A DNA stretch of 25,107 nucleotides, from positions 1,474,269 to 1,499,375 of the forward strand of contig NW_004797356.1 in the NCBI RefSeq assembly GCF_000002075.1, written 5' to 3'. The stretch is from Aplysia californica (lineage: Eukaryota > Mollusca > Gastropoda > Aplysiida > Aplysiidae). The translations under genes were made by a program, and so were the position numbers. The notes under the pieces were generated by a model that was not told the DNA's origin, ran no database searches, and saw only the letters and a list, made by a program, of their open reading frames with translations. Positions 10,255-18,849 of this stretch are shown here, in pieces; position 1 is the stretch's first letter; every line of letters starts with the position of its first letter.

Positions 10255-10425
10255 GACTGTAATGTTGGGTTAGTGGTGCGGATGACCATAGTTTGAATCC
10301 CCATACGGGACAGAATTAAACTTGAATGGCTCGAGAGTTTCCGAGGCTATCGATTTTTATTTTTTTTATTTTTTTATATCTCAGTCCTGTTGGAAATCGG
10401 AGTGTTTGAAGGGATGTTAAACCCC
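10255..10425 (+). mobile_element. tRNA-derived SINE, degraded
   Basis: Contains GGGTTAGTGGTGCGGATGAC then a B-box-like GTTTGAATCCC, then TTAAACTTGAATGGCTCGAG, a T-rich block and a 3' end GGGATGTTAAACCCC (10411-10425). The element at 20461-20620 shares the order GCGGAT, TTCGAATCC, TTGAACTTG and a GGCATTAAAGTCC end, so I place both in one family. The A-box is poor. Confidence 0.5.
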
Positions 10426-10462
10426 ATATATGCATACACACGCTTACTGCAGGGCACTATCA

Positions 10463-11013
10463 TCAATATCCAGTGCCAGATCTGCGACAGACATCGACGA
10501 TCATGGTTCTCCATTCATTCCTTTGCTCGGATGCTCTTAAAAAAGCCACGTTTCCCTGATCTTTCCCTGTCACTGTCACCCTCTTGTTCAGATTCCCCAA
10601 GTCGGTTGCTCTAGGCCTGCCACTGCCTCGCTTACCATCAATTTGGCCAGTGAGAGTTAGATGTCCAAGACCCTTATGTCTATTCAGGTGTCCCAAAAAC
10701 TGCATTTGTCGTTTCTTACTTGTTTTTAACAGTGAGCGTCCCATGTGGGCTTCATCAAGCACTACCTCATTTGAGTTCTTTTCCTTCCACGATACTCTAA
10801 GCTGTCCCCGAGATTTTATGCACCCCGCATAATTTAGCAAAATTTGATCATTTTTTGCATAATTTTTTTTTTTATTATTTTCCTTTATCATTCTTTGTTT
10901 AAATTAACAGAATCGCATAATTTAAAAAAAATTGGGCATAGTTCGCATAATTTCATAATTTTTCTTGTATAAAACGACGGGGACAGTCTTAGCAGTCTCC
11001 TAAGAAACCACAT
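10463..11013 (-). mobile_element. LINE 3' end: reverse-transcriptase fragment 2, split by a MITE
   Basis: The minus strand encodes MWFLRRLLR (11013-10987), then a 185-bp insertion, then LRVSWKEKNSNEVV, LLKTSKKRQMQFLGHL, LTLTGQIDGKRGSGRPR and a stop at 10463. Joined across the insertion the LINE reads 'WFLRRLLRVSW', matching the typical WFLRRMLRI.W segment of RTE/CR1-like polymerases, followed by the usual RQ..FLGH and G.R.RGRPR C-terminal motifs. It is 5'-truncated near 11013-11060 and non-functional. It belongs to a different lineage from fragments 1 and 3 by sequence. Confidence 0.85.
10802..10986. mobile_element. Small MITE (185 bp) inserted in a LINE
   Basis: The left end CTGTCCCCGAGATTTTATGC and the reverse-complemented right end CTGTCCCCGTCGTTTTATAC form a terminal inverted repeat of about 19 bp. 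Flanking TCTAAG (left) and TCTTAG (right) look like a 6-bp target duplication with one later change, and removing the element plus one flank restores LINE coding frame. The interior is AT-rich with GCATAATTT repeated about five times. No coding capacity; superfamily not assigned. Confidence 0.75.
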
Positions 11014-11126
11014 TACAGCTATAGGCTACTGCAATTTATCAAGTTTTTCAACAACATAATATTTTTGTTCTATAATCTTTTCAACTGCAGTGAGGTTACT
11101 GAAAACATAGAGCTAACTAGAAATGA

Positions 11127-11157
11127 AACAGAAAGCGAGAGAGAGAAAGGGGTGGGG

Positions 11158-11217
<60 letters not shown>

Positions 11218-11228
11218 AGAGAGGGGAG
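11127..11228. repeat. (GA)n-rich tract
   Basis: Purine-rich DNA with a pure GA run at about 11165-11213. A frame reading as repeated Arg-Glu across it is an artefact. Confidence 0.9.
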
Positions 11229-11417
11229 ATTGGAGGAGGTGGGTGTGTTGCCTTTGTTAGAGGTAAATTTAGCGACAAAATGGCCGCCAAAGTTAGGTGA
11301 CTTTTAAAGCTTCGAGTTTCCTTGAAATATGCAAATTAACATTTCTGTGCCATTGATCACTGTTCTTCAATAAAAACCCACGCAGGAATGTGTTTTTAAT
11401 GCCCCCCCCCCCCCAAG

Positions 11418-11452
<35 letters not shown>

Positions 11453-11545
11453 AAATCGCCCAAAAGGCGGGGAAAATGTCGGTTTCTTCAACTTCATCAA
11501 TTCTGCTAGGATCCTGTATCCGGCTTGGCCCGATATGGACAAGAA
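11226..11545 (+). mobile_element. Decayed copy of the 5095 MITE family
   Basis: Shares, in order with copy 2 at 21399-21834: TTTAGCGACAAAATGGCCGCC, AGGAATGTGTTTTTAAT and GGCGGGGAAAATGTCGG then TTTCTTCAACTTCATCAATT. The last ~30 bases (to about 11545) may be the eroded right terminal repeat. The left terminal repeat is missing, replaced by the GA tract. A poly-C run (11402-11414) and an AAAT microsatellite (11417-11453) have expanded inside it. Confidence 0.6.
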
Positions 11546-11589
11546 ATGCAAGGTGAAGTAAACCACGTCCTATTATAACTATAATGATG

Positions 11590-11599
11590 GTGCGCGCGC

Positions 11600-11640
<41 letters not shown>
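11590..11640. repeat. (GC)n/(GT)n microsatellite
   Basis: TGCGCGCGCGCG followed by about 38 bases of GT. Confidence 0.95.
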
Positions 11641-11641
<1 letters not shown>

Positions 11642-11699
11642 CAAATCAATTGTATGTTTAAGTTTTAAGTGCCCTGAGTAAGATCAGAAGCAGAGTCAT

Positions 11700-12245
11700 C
11701 ATCATCATCAGTGCCTTTCACCCCTGGCAGGGTATACCGTATAGGCCACATACAAGCTCCATCCATTTATCTCTGTCGTGGGCCAACCTTCCTAGCTCGT
11801 TCCAAATGAGCTTCATCTCTCTCATGTCCCTTTCCACACATCTCCTCCATGTTTCCCTTGGCCTACCCCTGCCTCGTGCTCCCTGTGGGTTCCATTGCAG
11901 TGACTGTCTTGTGATGTTTCCCCTGGGCTTTCTGAATCTGAAGGTGTGTCCCCTCATTAGTCCTATTTCTACTTCTATATATCCTTTTGTCCTGTCCTTT
12001 CCCACAGCTCTTCATTTCTTATTCTATCCTGCCACTTATTTCTTACGATACTCCTCATACATCTGTTGATGAAATTCTGGACTTTATTCAGCACTGTCTT
12101 TGTTGTCTTCCAAAAGTTTCGCAGCCGTAGAGGAGCACAGACTTGACATTGGAATTAAAGAGTCGAGTCTTGGTGCACAGTGAGATGCTGCTTGCTTTCC
12201 AGACTTTTGATAATTGAAATTGCTTGAATGCTGACCTTGTCTCTG
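11700..12245 (-). mobile_element. LINE 3' end: reverse-transcriptase fragment 3
   Basis: Minus-strand translation across three frames gives SAFKQFQLSKVWKASS, FNSNVKSVLLYGCET, VQNFINRCMRSIV, RNKWQDRIRNEELWERTG, GNITRQSLQWNPQG, GRGRPRETWRR and a stop after LYGIPCQG near 11721. This is the thumb/C-terminal part of an RTE-like LINE polymerase (LLYG.ETW ... TW ... NITRQAL.WNP.GKR.RGRP..TWRR). At least two frameshifts are present, near 12117 and near 11950. It is 5'-truncated near 12245. The 3' tail ends in TGATGATGATGATGA (11697-11712 on the plus strand as ATC units), the short repeat tail expected for this LINE group. Confidence 0.85.
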
Positions 12246-12640
12246 CAAAGGCAAGAAGCAGAGTAGGCCTACGTAATTATAAATGATGTTCCGTGAGGTA
12301 TCTCTCATAGACAGCAAGTGGTGCAAGGTTGCCCCCTCCCCCCCCCCTTCCCCTCTCCCCTCAGACCACAAAACAGGACCTGATGGGTTTTTTCCGTGAA
12401 ACGCCTGTTATTGTTATTCTTGTTCGTACTTTGCAACGCAGACAGTAAAGACGATGAAGTGGAGATGCCGTTTCCTTTCAAAGGAAGTCTTCACTTAAAG
12501 TTAAAGTTAAAGTTATCTTTGGAGTACCGGTAATTGTAACAGCAGCAGCAACAGAAAGACTGAACAGTATATTTTTAAAGAGGGCTTTTGAAAACTGAAC
12601 ACTGACTTCAAACGATGTTTTGTACCAGATCTCTTTTGTT
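12246..12640. other. No recognisable gene
   Basis: A C-rich stretch (12331-12362) and three AAAGTT units (about 12497-12514). No element ends. Confidence 0.35.
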
Positions 12641-12641
12641 T

Positions 12642-12815
12642 TACAGTGAGTTTTACAGTACAATGTACCTGCAACACAGTAAGGTCATTTGAGTGCCGAA
12701 CATAAGAGGTGTTACTTGAGACTTGAGAGTAACATAGTATAGAGAAACGAAAGACGGGAGATATACGGACCATACATGTATATCTTTGATAGGAAAGAAG
12801 GAGCAGTACCAGATG
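12642..12815 (-). mobile_element. Family A element, degraded, copy 3
   Basis: Recognisable parts on the plus strand: GAGTTTTACAG, GCAACACAGTAAGGTCATTT, GAGTGCCGAA, GAGAGTAACA, GGAGATATACGGAC and TTTGATAGGAAAGAAGGAGC. A 7-base insertion has broken the left hairpin arm. The 5' terminus (GGCGGGTGCTC-type) is not preserved. Confidence 0.6.
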
Positions 12816-13174
12816 TTGCCTAACACAGTATGCAATAAAACCAATTAATAATAATATGCTGTCTCGAACACGAAGAAATGTGCTTTTAAAAAGATGCTGA
12901 GTGAACGTGGATTGGAACGGACTTGGAAACAGAGACGCACACGCAATTTCAGAGGAAGAAACGTCTAAGTACAGCAGTGTGAATTTCTAAGCCCAGTTAT
13001 TTGTTATTTTTTGTTATTTTCCCCTGTCAGAAAGCCAAGAACACAAAGAACACTATAACTCTAGCATGATGATGGGGAAAATGCTCAATGCGATTTGCAA
13101 TAATACATCATGTACAAAAAAATTATTATTCCCAATAGAGATGCTTTCTCTCCCTGTGAGTCTCCCTCACTCCG

Positions 13175-13206
<32 letters not shown>

Positions 13207-13222
13207 CCTCTCTCCCCCTCAT
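13175..13222. repeat. (CT)n microsatellite in duplication unit 1
   Basis: A C-run followed by about 35 bases of CT; the short ancestral-looking counterpart of 13598-13860. Confidence 0.9.
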
Positions 13223-13597
13223 TCTCTTGCCTCTGTACAGTTTTACTAACAATGTTGGTCAAGAAGGGTGCTTTTAAAAAGACTGCAATGTAAAGATGGA
13301 TTGGAACAAACTTGTTACTGAAAAACAAAGACGCAGACTCGCAATTTCACAGGAAGAAGCATTCGGGCACATGTACATGTACAACAATGTGAATTTCTGT
13401 CCCCAGTTATTTGTTATTTTGTTATTTGCCCTGCCATAAGGCCGAGAACACAGAGAACACTTTAACTTATATCTATAGCATACAAATACAATGCTAGAAA
13501 AGTGTGCTCAATGCACTTTGCAAAAATTAAATACAAAAAAACCAAAACGTTATTATTGATATTCCCAATAGTGATGCTTTCACTCCCTCACTCCTCT

Positions 13598-13610
13598 ACC
13601 CCCCCCCCCT

Positions 13611-13681
<71 letters not shown>

Positions 13682-13798
13682 CTCATTCTCTTCCCTCTCT
13701 CGCTCTTTCTCATTCTTTTCCCTCTCTCGTTCTTTCTCAATCTCTTCCCTCTCTCTTTTTCATTCTCTTCCCTCTCTCTCTCTCTTTCTCACTCCCCC

Positions 13799-13851
<53 letters not shown>

Positions 13852-13860
13852 TGCCTCTCT
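13598..13860. repeat. Large imperfect (CT)n microsatellite in unit 2
   Basis: About 260 bases of CT with TTTCTCATTCTCTTCCCTC-like interruptions repeated several times. The 157-codon Ser/Leu-rich frame over it (13502-13975) is an artefact. Confidence 0.95.
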
Positions 13861-13872
13861 ACAGTTTTACTA

Positions 13873-14744
13873 CAGTGGAACTCGGGAACTCGGATTCAAC
13901 GAGCTCGGATTCAACGAAAACTCGGATTCAACGAGATGGGATAGATTCCCCTGGGGGGGGGGGGTTCTTCTTTAAAATAAATTAAAATCAATAAAAACAA
14001 CCCGGATTCAACGATCACTCAGATTAGCGAGCTCGGATTCAACGAGGTCGCTTCCAAGGTGAACAGACCCCCCAGACGTGGCTTCACTCATTTTTCTCCC
14101 AGAAGGAAGTTTATCTATTCCCCGAAACCATCCATTGCAGCTGCGTCGTGAACCATTGCCATTATTCACTTAGCCGATGGCATGCGACCAATCAGCGGCC
14201 TTTTTCCATACCAACACATGCGCTGTTGGCACGCGCACGTGCCTACCCTGGCGTGTGACGAGGACGGATGGGCGGCTTGCACACGTGTGGCTGTGTGTGA
14301 GTGTCGGGCAGGAGGAGGGGGGGGGGGGGGGCATTAACGGTCCGGGCGTTGAACATCGAAGATACAAACGCTTCAGTCTTTTTTTTCCCTCGGCAACTGA
14401 TCATTATTACAATGATAAGCTAGTCTTGACGTTGATCTACGTAATGAGTTGTGCGCTGGTCTGTGGAATCAAAAGTTGCCGTATGCTAGGCTTTACACAG
14501 CAACACAACTTTTTGGTAAACAATCAAGATGAGACAGGCGTGTATTTGAACGAAGTCTTTTTTTTTTCCACACAGCTCATAATATGCAGGCATTTCACTC
14601 AGAAACTACTTGTGACTTCTCTTTATACATTACTTGCTCAGTGCCTGTAATCATCTACACAAAACCTCGTGTTTTCTACGAACACTCGGATTCAACGAGA
14701 TTTTAGGTCAGGCCTGGCGACCTCGTTGAATCCGAGTTCTACTG
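13873..14744. mobile_element. Complete Tigger/pogo-like non-autonomous transposon (872 bp)
   Basis: The left end CAGTGGAACTCGG and reverse-complemented right end CAGTAGAACTCGG are flanked by TA on both sides (13871-13872 and 14745-14746), as expected for pogo/Tigger. Subterminal copies of CTCGGATTCAACGA occur about six times near the left end (13889-14046, one degenerate) and once near 14685; an inverted copy forms the right terminus. The paralogous unit 1 preserves the uninterrupted site TTTTACTAACAATG. No transposase is recognisable: the 157-codon frame at 14177-14650 shows no DDE, HTH or CENP-B-like motif. Likely an internally deleted derivative. A poly-G run sits at about 14317-14330. Confidence 0.85.
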
Positions 14745-14986
14745 TACATGTATTTGATCAAGTCGGTAAGAGAACTAAATATAATATGCCTCAGCACAAA
14801 GAAGTGACAGTACTGCTTTTAAATTGCTATGGAACTTGAGTCTAATACATGTATCTGGCTGCGCTGTTAAGTATTATCGAGAGCAAGCTGACAACAGTAC
14901 GTAATACATGACGTACTAATAAAATTCATGATAGGCCTAACATGTATTCATCAGCCGTGTTGACACACAATATAGAGAAGGGTGAC

Positions 14987-15160
14987 CTTATTTAGGCCAC
15001 ATATGGCCTAAATAAGCTAACCCCCCCTCCCTTACCTTATTTGGGCCACAGGTGGCCTGAATAAGCTAAACCCCCCTCCCTTACCTTATTTAGGCCACAC
15101 CTGTGGCCTAAATAAGCTAAACCCCCCTCCCTTACCTTATTTAGGCCACATATGTAGTCA
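14987..15160. repeat. Tandem array of ~30-bp perfect palindromes, 49-51-bp period
   Basis: Palindromes of the form CTTATTTAGGCC..GGCCTAAATAAG lie at 14987-15016, 15036-15065 and 15085-15116 (15-base arms around CC in the third). The left half of a fourth starts at 15136. Spacers are CTAAACCCCCCTCCCTTAC. The matching right half of the fourth and one further palindrome appear at 17239-17306. Confidence 0.9.
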
Positions 15161-15453
15161 AAATAACCAAACCAATGTAAAGCATTGTTTTCTTTACAAG
15201 TTACGTTATTATCTCTTTAAAACTCTTCACATCCATTTTCCTTCACAGCCGTATCGTACATGACATGTGATGTAGAATCAATTTAAGGTCCTTGGAAAGG
15301 TGACCAGAAAATAACAAAATTATTTTATGATCTTCACTTGCACTTGCAATTGTTTGGACAAATTAAAGTCTACCTAATTATATTTTTCCCCCTCATTTTT
15401 TTTCACTATAAATGACAACTGGCATGTATTGTTTTCAGTTATTATCAAGAAAG

Positions 15454-16169
15454 TGGATAGGCGGACTACGGGGTCTATCTAGCCAAAAGGATAGGTGGAC
15501 CCCGGGGTCTACCTAACAAAATGTTAGGTTTTAGGATGTGAACCCCGGAGTCAGCGTAGTGAAATAAGTAGATCTAGGTTTAACTAAAGATCGGTGGACC
15601 CCGGGGTCAACATAATGAAATAAGTAGATCTAAGTTTATTTTATAATAGGACTAGCGGAGCCCGTGGTCAAAGTAGTGAAATTATAAGTAGATATAGGTT
15701 TAATTAAGGATTGGAGGACCACGGGGTCAATGTAGTGAAATCAGTAGATCTAGGTTTAATTAAGGATTGGTGGACCCTGGGGTCAATGTAGTGAAATAAG
15801 TACATGTAGTATGTAGATAGATCTAGGTTTAATTTTAAGGATTGGTGGACCCTGGAGTCAACGTAGTGAAATAGGTAGGTTTAAGGTGAACCCCAGGGTC
15901 TACCTAACGAAACACTAGTTAGGTTTTAGAATAGGTGGATCCTGCGGTCACCGTAGTAAAATAAGTAGGTTTAATCAAGGTGTCCCGGGGGTCCACCAAT
16001 CCTTAATGAAACCTACTTATTTCACTGCGGTGACCCCAGGGTCCACCTGTCCTAAAACCTAGTACCAATCCTTACTTAAACCAAACCTTATTTCACTACG
16101 GTGACTCCGGGGTCCACATCCTAAAACCTAGTATTTCGCTATGCAGACCCCGGAGTCCACCTATCCTCT
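15454..16169. repeat. Foldback block: 14 copies of a GACCCCGGGGTC-centred unit
   Basis: Ten direct units (15461, 15495, 15539, 15593, 15655, 15713, 15770, 15844, 15886, 15934 approximately) are followed by four inverted units (about 15981, 16030, 16100, 16143). Two unit types alternate: a short one ending TCTACCTAAC..GTTAGGTTTTAGGATA, and a long one ending TCAACGTAGTGAAATAAGTAG then ATCTAGGTTTAATTAAGGAT. The extreme ends pair: AGGATAGGTGGACCCCGGGG on the left, AGGATAGGTGGACTCCGGGG from the right. A 10-base direct repeat TTATTATCAA flanks the block (15439-15448 and 16184-16193), possibly a target duplication, but the element tips do not abut it symmetrically. Confidence 0.8.
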
Positions 16170-17235
16170 ACAGGACTATACTATTATTATCAATTTGCAA
16201 TTTTCATTGATTAGCATTTTTGTTTAAATATAATATTGAATCAGAGTGCAGGGGAGACTGAGGCGCCCGGTCGATTCGGTGGTCGGCTTTTGTAGATCTA
16301 TGCATTTTTTACGGAAAGCCGTATTACCTAACCCTATTACTAGATCTATTAGTGTTGTGAAAACTTCAACCTCTACAGCTCAGGCGTCAAAAGATGCTGG
16401 TAAATAATAATAGATCTACGTCCTGAAGTTTCATAATTTATTTTTATACAGAATAACACAGTACACAGTCAGTAGTTTTTATTTCATCGAGTTATAAAAA
16501 TGGCCTTCGTATAAAAATTGCCTTGTTTTCAGAAGCAAGTTTTAATAGTTCTAGTTCTACCTAATCGATTTTCATGCGAATTCAACTATTTTGATGATCT
16601 TTCTTTTCCTTTTAAAAAGATGTAAATCTAGGCCTGTCGGATGTGGCAGTGCGAATAGCACTGAGTTGTTTAGATCTAGATCTAGATCTAGACCCATCAA
16701 AACACGAGGCTTCGTGGCCGATCACGAAAGTCTACGGGGCTTATCGAGGCCGATTCGCCCTGCCGCGAGCACGTTCACTAAACTGCCTACTAGATAGAAT
16801 CTACTACCAAATATTCTCTACACAATCTTTGCTACTACTACTACTACAAGGCCTACTAGCCTACATGTACTACTACGAGACAGTACGAGAGAGTGTCACT
16901 CAGGCAAAGATAGTGTAACTTTGACTCAGCCACGTAGTATACACACTTTTTATACCCCAAATTTAACCCGAAAGTCCATTCGGAGGATTTGACCTTTTCA
17001 CTTGACCAAAGTGTGCCAAAATGGTAGCCTAGCTTTTGCCCCTCCATGAAGGAAAAATCTGGCCCTCATTCAAACCATTGGGATTGAGCAAAATTTTGCG
17101 TTTTGTGCTTTGTTCTTTACAATATTCATTATGGTTATGATTTATAAGTTGTACACTGAGGCAAAACCATACTAAATGAGAAAGGGGCACCATTATGAAA
17201 GTGGAATGAACTCAGTTGCCTGAAAAGGGTAGTTT
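16170..17235. other. Interior of the TIR element, unassigned
   Basis: Contains four TAGATCTA-type sites outside the foldback block, including a short AGATCT microsatellite (16671-16692). Two overlapping frames of 68 and 91 codons (16591-16918) show no recognisable domain. No transposase remnant was seen. Confidence 0.4.
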
Positions 17236-17275
17236 GAACATGTGTGGCCTAAATAAGCTAAACCCCCCTCCCTTA

Positions 17276-17306
17276 CTTTATTTAGGCCATATGTGGCCTA
17301 AATAAG
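17276..17306. repeat. Right-terminal palindrome of the TIR element
   Basis: CTTTATTTAGGCCATATGTG then GCCTAAATAAG, one base longer than the left-terminal palindrome. It is preceded by the spacer CTAAACCCCCCTCCCTTA and a half palindrome (17239-17257) in the same orientation as the left array. Confidence 0.85.
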
Positions 17307-17322
17307 CACTCCCTATAGAGAA

Positions 17323-18119
17323 CACATTTTGTGAAGTATCGCTTCCGATTTAAATTGTTGAATTGCACGTAGCTAGTAAAAGTTAAGTTTGAAGTATAAG
17401 CACTAAATTCTTTTCCTCACTTGTAAGTTGAAGCTACTTCCTTTATTGTTGTCAAGTAGTGGTGCGTATCCTGTTTGCAAAGTAATAGTGCGGTATCATC
17501 TATCCCATAAGCGACAACAATATGGACTTGCTGATTACTGTCGTGTTCTTAATGACTTCAAAATAATACGGATATAAAATGAAAGACCATGCAGATTGAG
17601 TGTAACGGACAAAGCAGGCATGTTTGGTTTTTTTTTTTAAAGAAAGAAAAAAGTGTGTATATATATATATATACACAGGCGATAGCATTCGTCGTCACTG
17701 GTCATTCTCTCTTTTCCCTATTGGACTGATGACACGAATGAACAGTTAACATAATGTTGTAATTGTAACATACGTATATGTTTGCTAACGGAATTTGGGT
17801 AGCACACTGACCAGTGAAAAATTGTATTCCAAACCAAACTTAGCGTCTATGTACCCTCTCGATAGACTACACGAGCTTGACATTGACATGAGAAGCACTG
17901 GCTTGCTGGCGTTATTTTTTATTGCAAAATGTAGTCTCTACTTCCCCCAAAACAGTATCTTGGCAGAACACTATCTTCAAACGCTAGATTCAATGTAAAA
18001 ATAGTTTTACGTATGAATGAAGCTAGTGCATCCTTTAAAGACTCAGCGCAAGGGTTTGAGACTGCTGTGGCATTCGCACTGGGACAAGCCTAGGTCCTGG
18101 CAGGCACGGTTGCAGAGCT
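17323..18119. other. No recognisable gene
   Basis: AT-rich DNA with a TA microsatellite (about 17657-17674, inside GTGTATATATATATATATAC). Frames of 62 and 67 codons lack any motif. Confidence 0.35.
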
Positions 18120-18300
18120 TAGTTTAGTAACGAGTTTTACGTCACTTCCAACACAATCAAGTCATATAAATGCCGAAAATTAGAGATATGATATTAAAGA
18201 GTGGCATACAAATAAAAGGAGGGGAGATAAAGATGATAGACATTTTGATAAGAAAGAAGCAAACCACATAAGAGTAAGAGCACCCGCCAACCACCCACGG
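18120..18300 (-). mobile_element. Family A element, copy 4
   Basis: Plus-strand landmarks: GAGTTTTACGTCACTTCCAAC, AAGTCATATAAATGCCGAAA, GGAGGGGAGATAAAGATGAT, TTTTGATAAGAAAGAAGC, AAACCACATAAGAG and AGCACCCGCCAACCACCC. The 5' end (read on the minus strand, GGGTGGTTGGCGGGTGCTCT) is the best preserved in the window. The hairpin arms GTCACTT/AAATGCC have both drifted. Confidence 0.7.
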
Positions 18301-18849
18301 TTGAAGAGCAGCAATCACTAGAGAGCAGCAACATAATACATGAAGGAATCAAGAATTAGAAGTGTTGTAAAAACCAAGATAGAAGCCCACAAGATGCACA
18401 CATCTGCATTGGAAATGGGGAGTTTTTAAATGCTCGAAATGTGGCAAACTTCTCTCTGCCAGAATTGGTCTCATTGGTCATTCAGACTTCAACATAAGTT
18501 AATGACCGCCTTGACAAACAGCTTTGATTTTTTTTTAATTCGAAAAAAAAAGAAAGCAAGGAATGTTTCAACATTTTTTGCTCTGAAAGTGATAATGGGT
18601 TACCAGTGCATAAAGCCAAGCTTCCCAAAGAGGCAAAACCACCACGTGCAGCACAGAAATCTTCGGGGAATTTTAGCTAAATTTGCTGTTTTTTATCGAC
18701 TTGTGTGCGACACTACGGACATTCCTCCGTTAACATTTCTGATGCACGTCATAAACGGACGTTTGGTCTCGAACTGTGCTCACTTTGGTGACAATATATT
18801 ATATAATAATATACGCCACCGTTTGCGCAAAATCCAGTATCGCATCAAC
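18301..18849. other. No recognisable gene
   Basis: An open frame runs in phase with the downstream Tc1 domain from 18430, but its first 140 codons show no homology I recognise, while similarity begins sharply at the MPPRR methionine. It may be chance, or 5' non-coding DNA of the transposon. Confidence 0.4.

Larger units (their letters stand above)
12865..14860. repeat. Tandem segmental duplication (2+ units of ~400-630 bp)
   Basis: Unit 1 (about 12865-13260) and unit 2 (13261 to about 14765, interrupted by the Tigger-like element) share GTGCTTTTAAAAAGA, GGATTGGAAC, GTGAATTTCT, CCCAGTTATTTGTTATTTT, CCCAATAG.GATGCTTTC, a CT microsatellite and TACAGTTTTACTA. A partial third unit begins near 14777 (AATATGCCTCAGCACAAAG then CTGCTTTTAAA) and matches the start of unit 1 (AATATGCTGTCTCGAACACG). 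Length differs mainly through CT-repeat growth in unit 2. Confidence 0.8.
14980..17313. mobile_element. 2.3-kb TIR element with palindromic ends and 9-bp target duplication
   Basis: TATAGAGAA occurs at 14971-14979 and again at 17314-17322, immediately outside two matching inverted ends. The left end is GGGTGACC then TTATTTAGGCCACATATGG; the reverse-complemented right end is GGGAGTGC then TTATTTAGGCCACATATGG. The match extends about 37 bp with three mismatches and one indel. A 9-bp duplication and G-starting ends are typical of Mutator-like elements, but no transposase is visible; small frames at 16591-16918 have no recognised domain. Inside lie a palindrome array (14987-15160), a foldback block (15454-16169) and unassigned DNA (16170-17235). 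Superfamily assignment is inference. Confidence 0.75.

Noticed and set aside
13502-13975. 157-codon Ser/Leu-rich frame
   Set aside because: It is the CT microsatellite read in one register, flanked by transposon sequence.
14177-14650. 157-codon frame inside the Tigger-like element
   Set aside because: No helix-turn-helix, CENP-B or DDE-like motif, and a poly-Gly stretch from a poly-G run; looks like chance.
14987-15160. CRISPR-like array (regular 49-51-bp period)
   Set aside because: Spacers are identical and the repeat is a long palindrome in eukaryotic DNA; it is the end structure of a TIR element.
18430-18849. In-frame 140-codon extension upstream of the Tc1 domain
   Set aside because: No recognisable similarity; family homology starts at the internal methionine at 18850.
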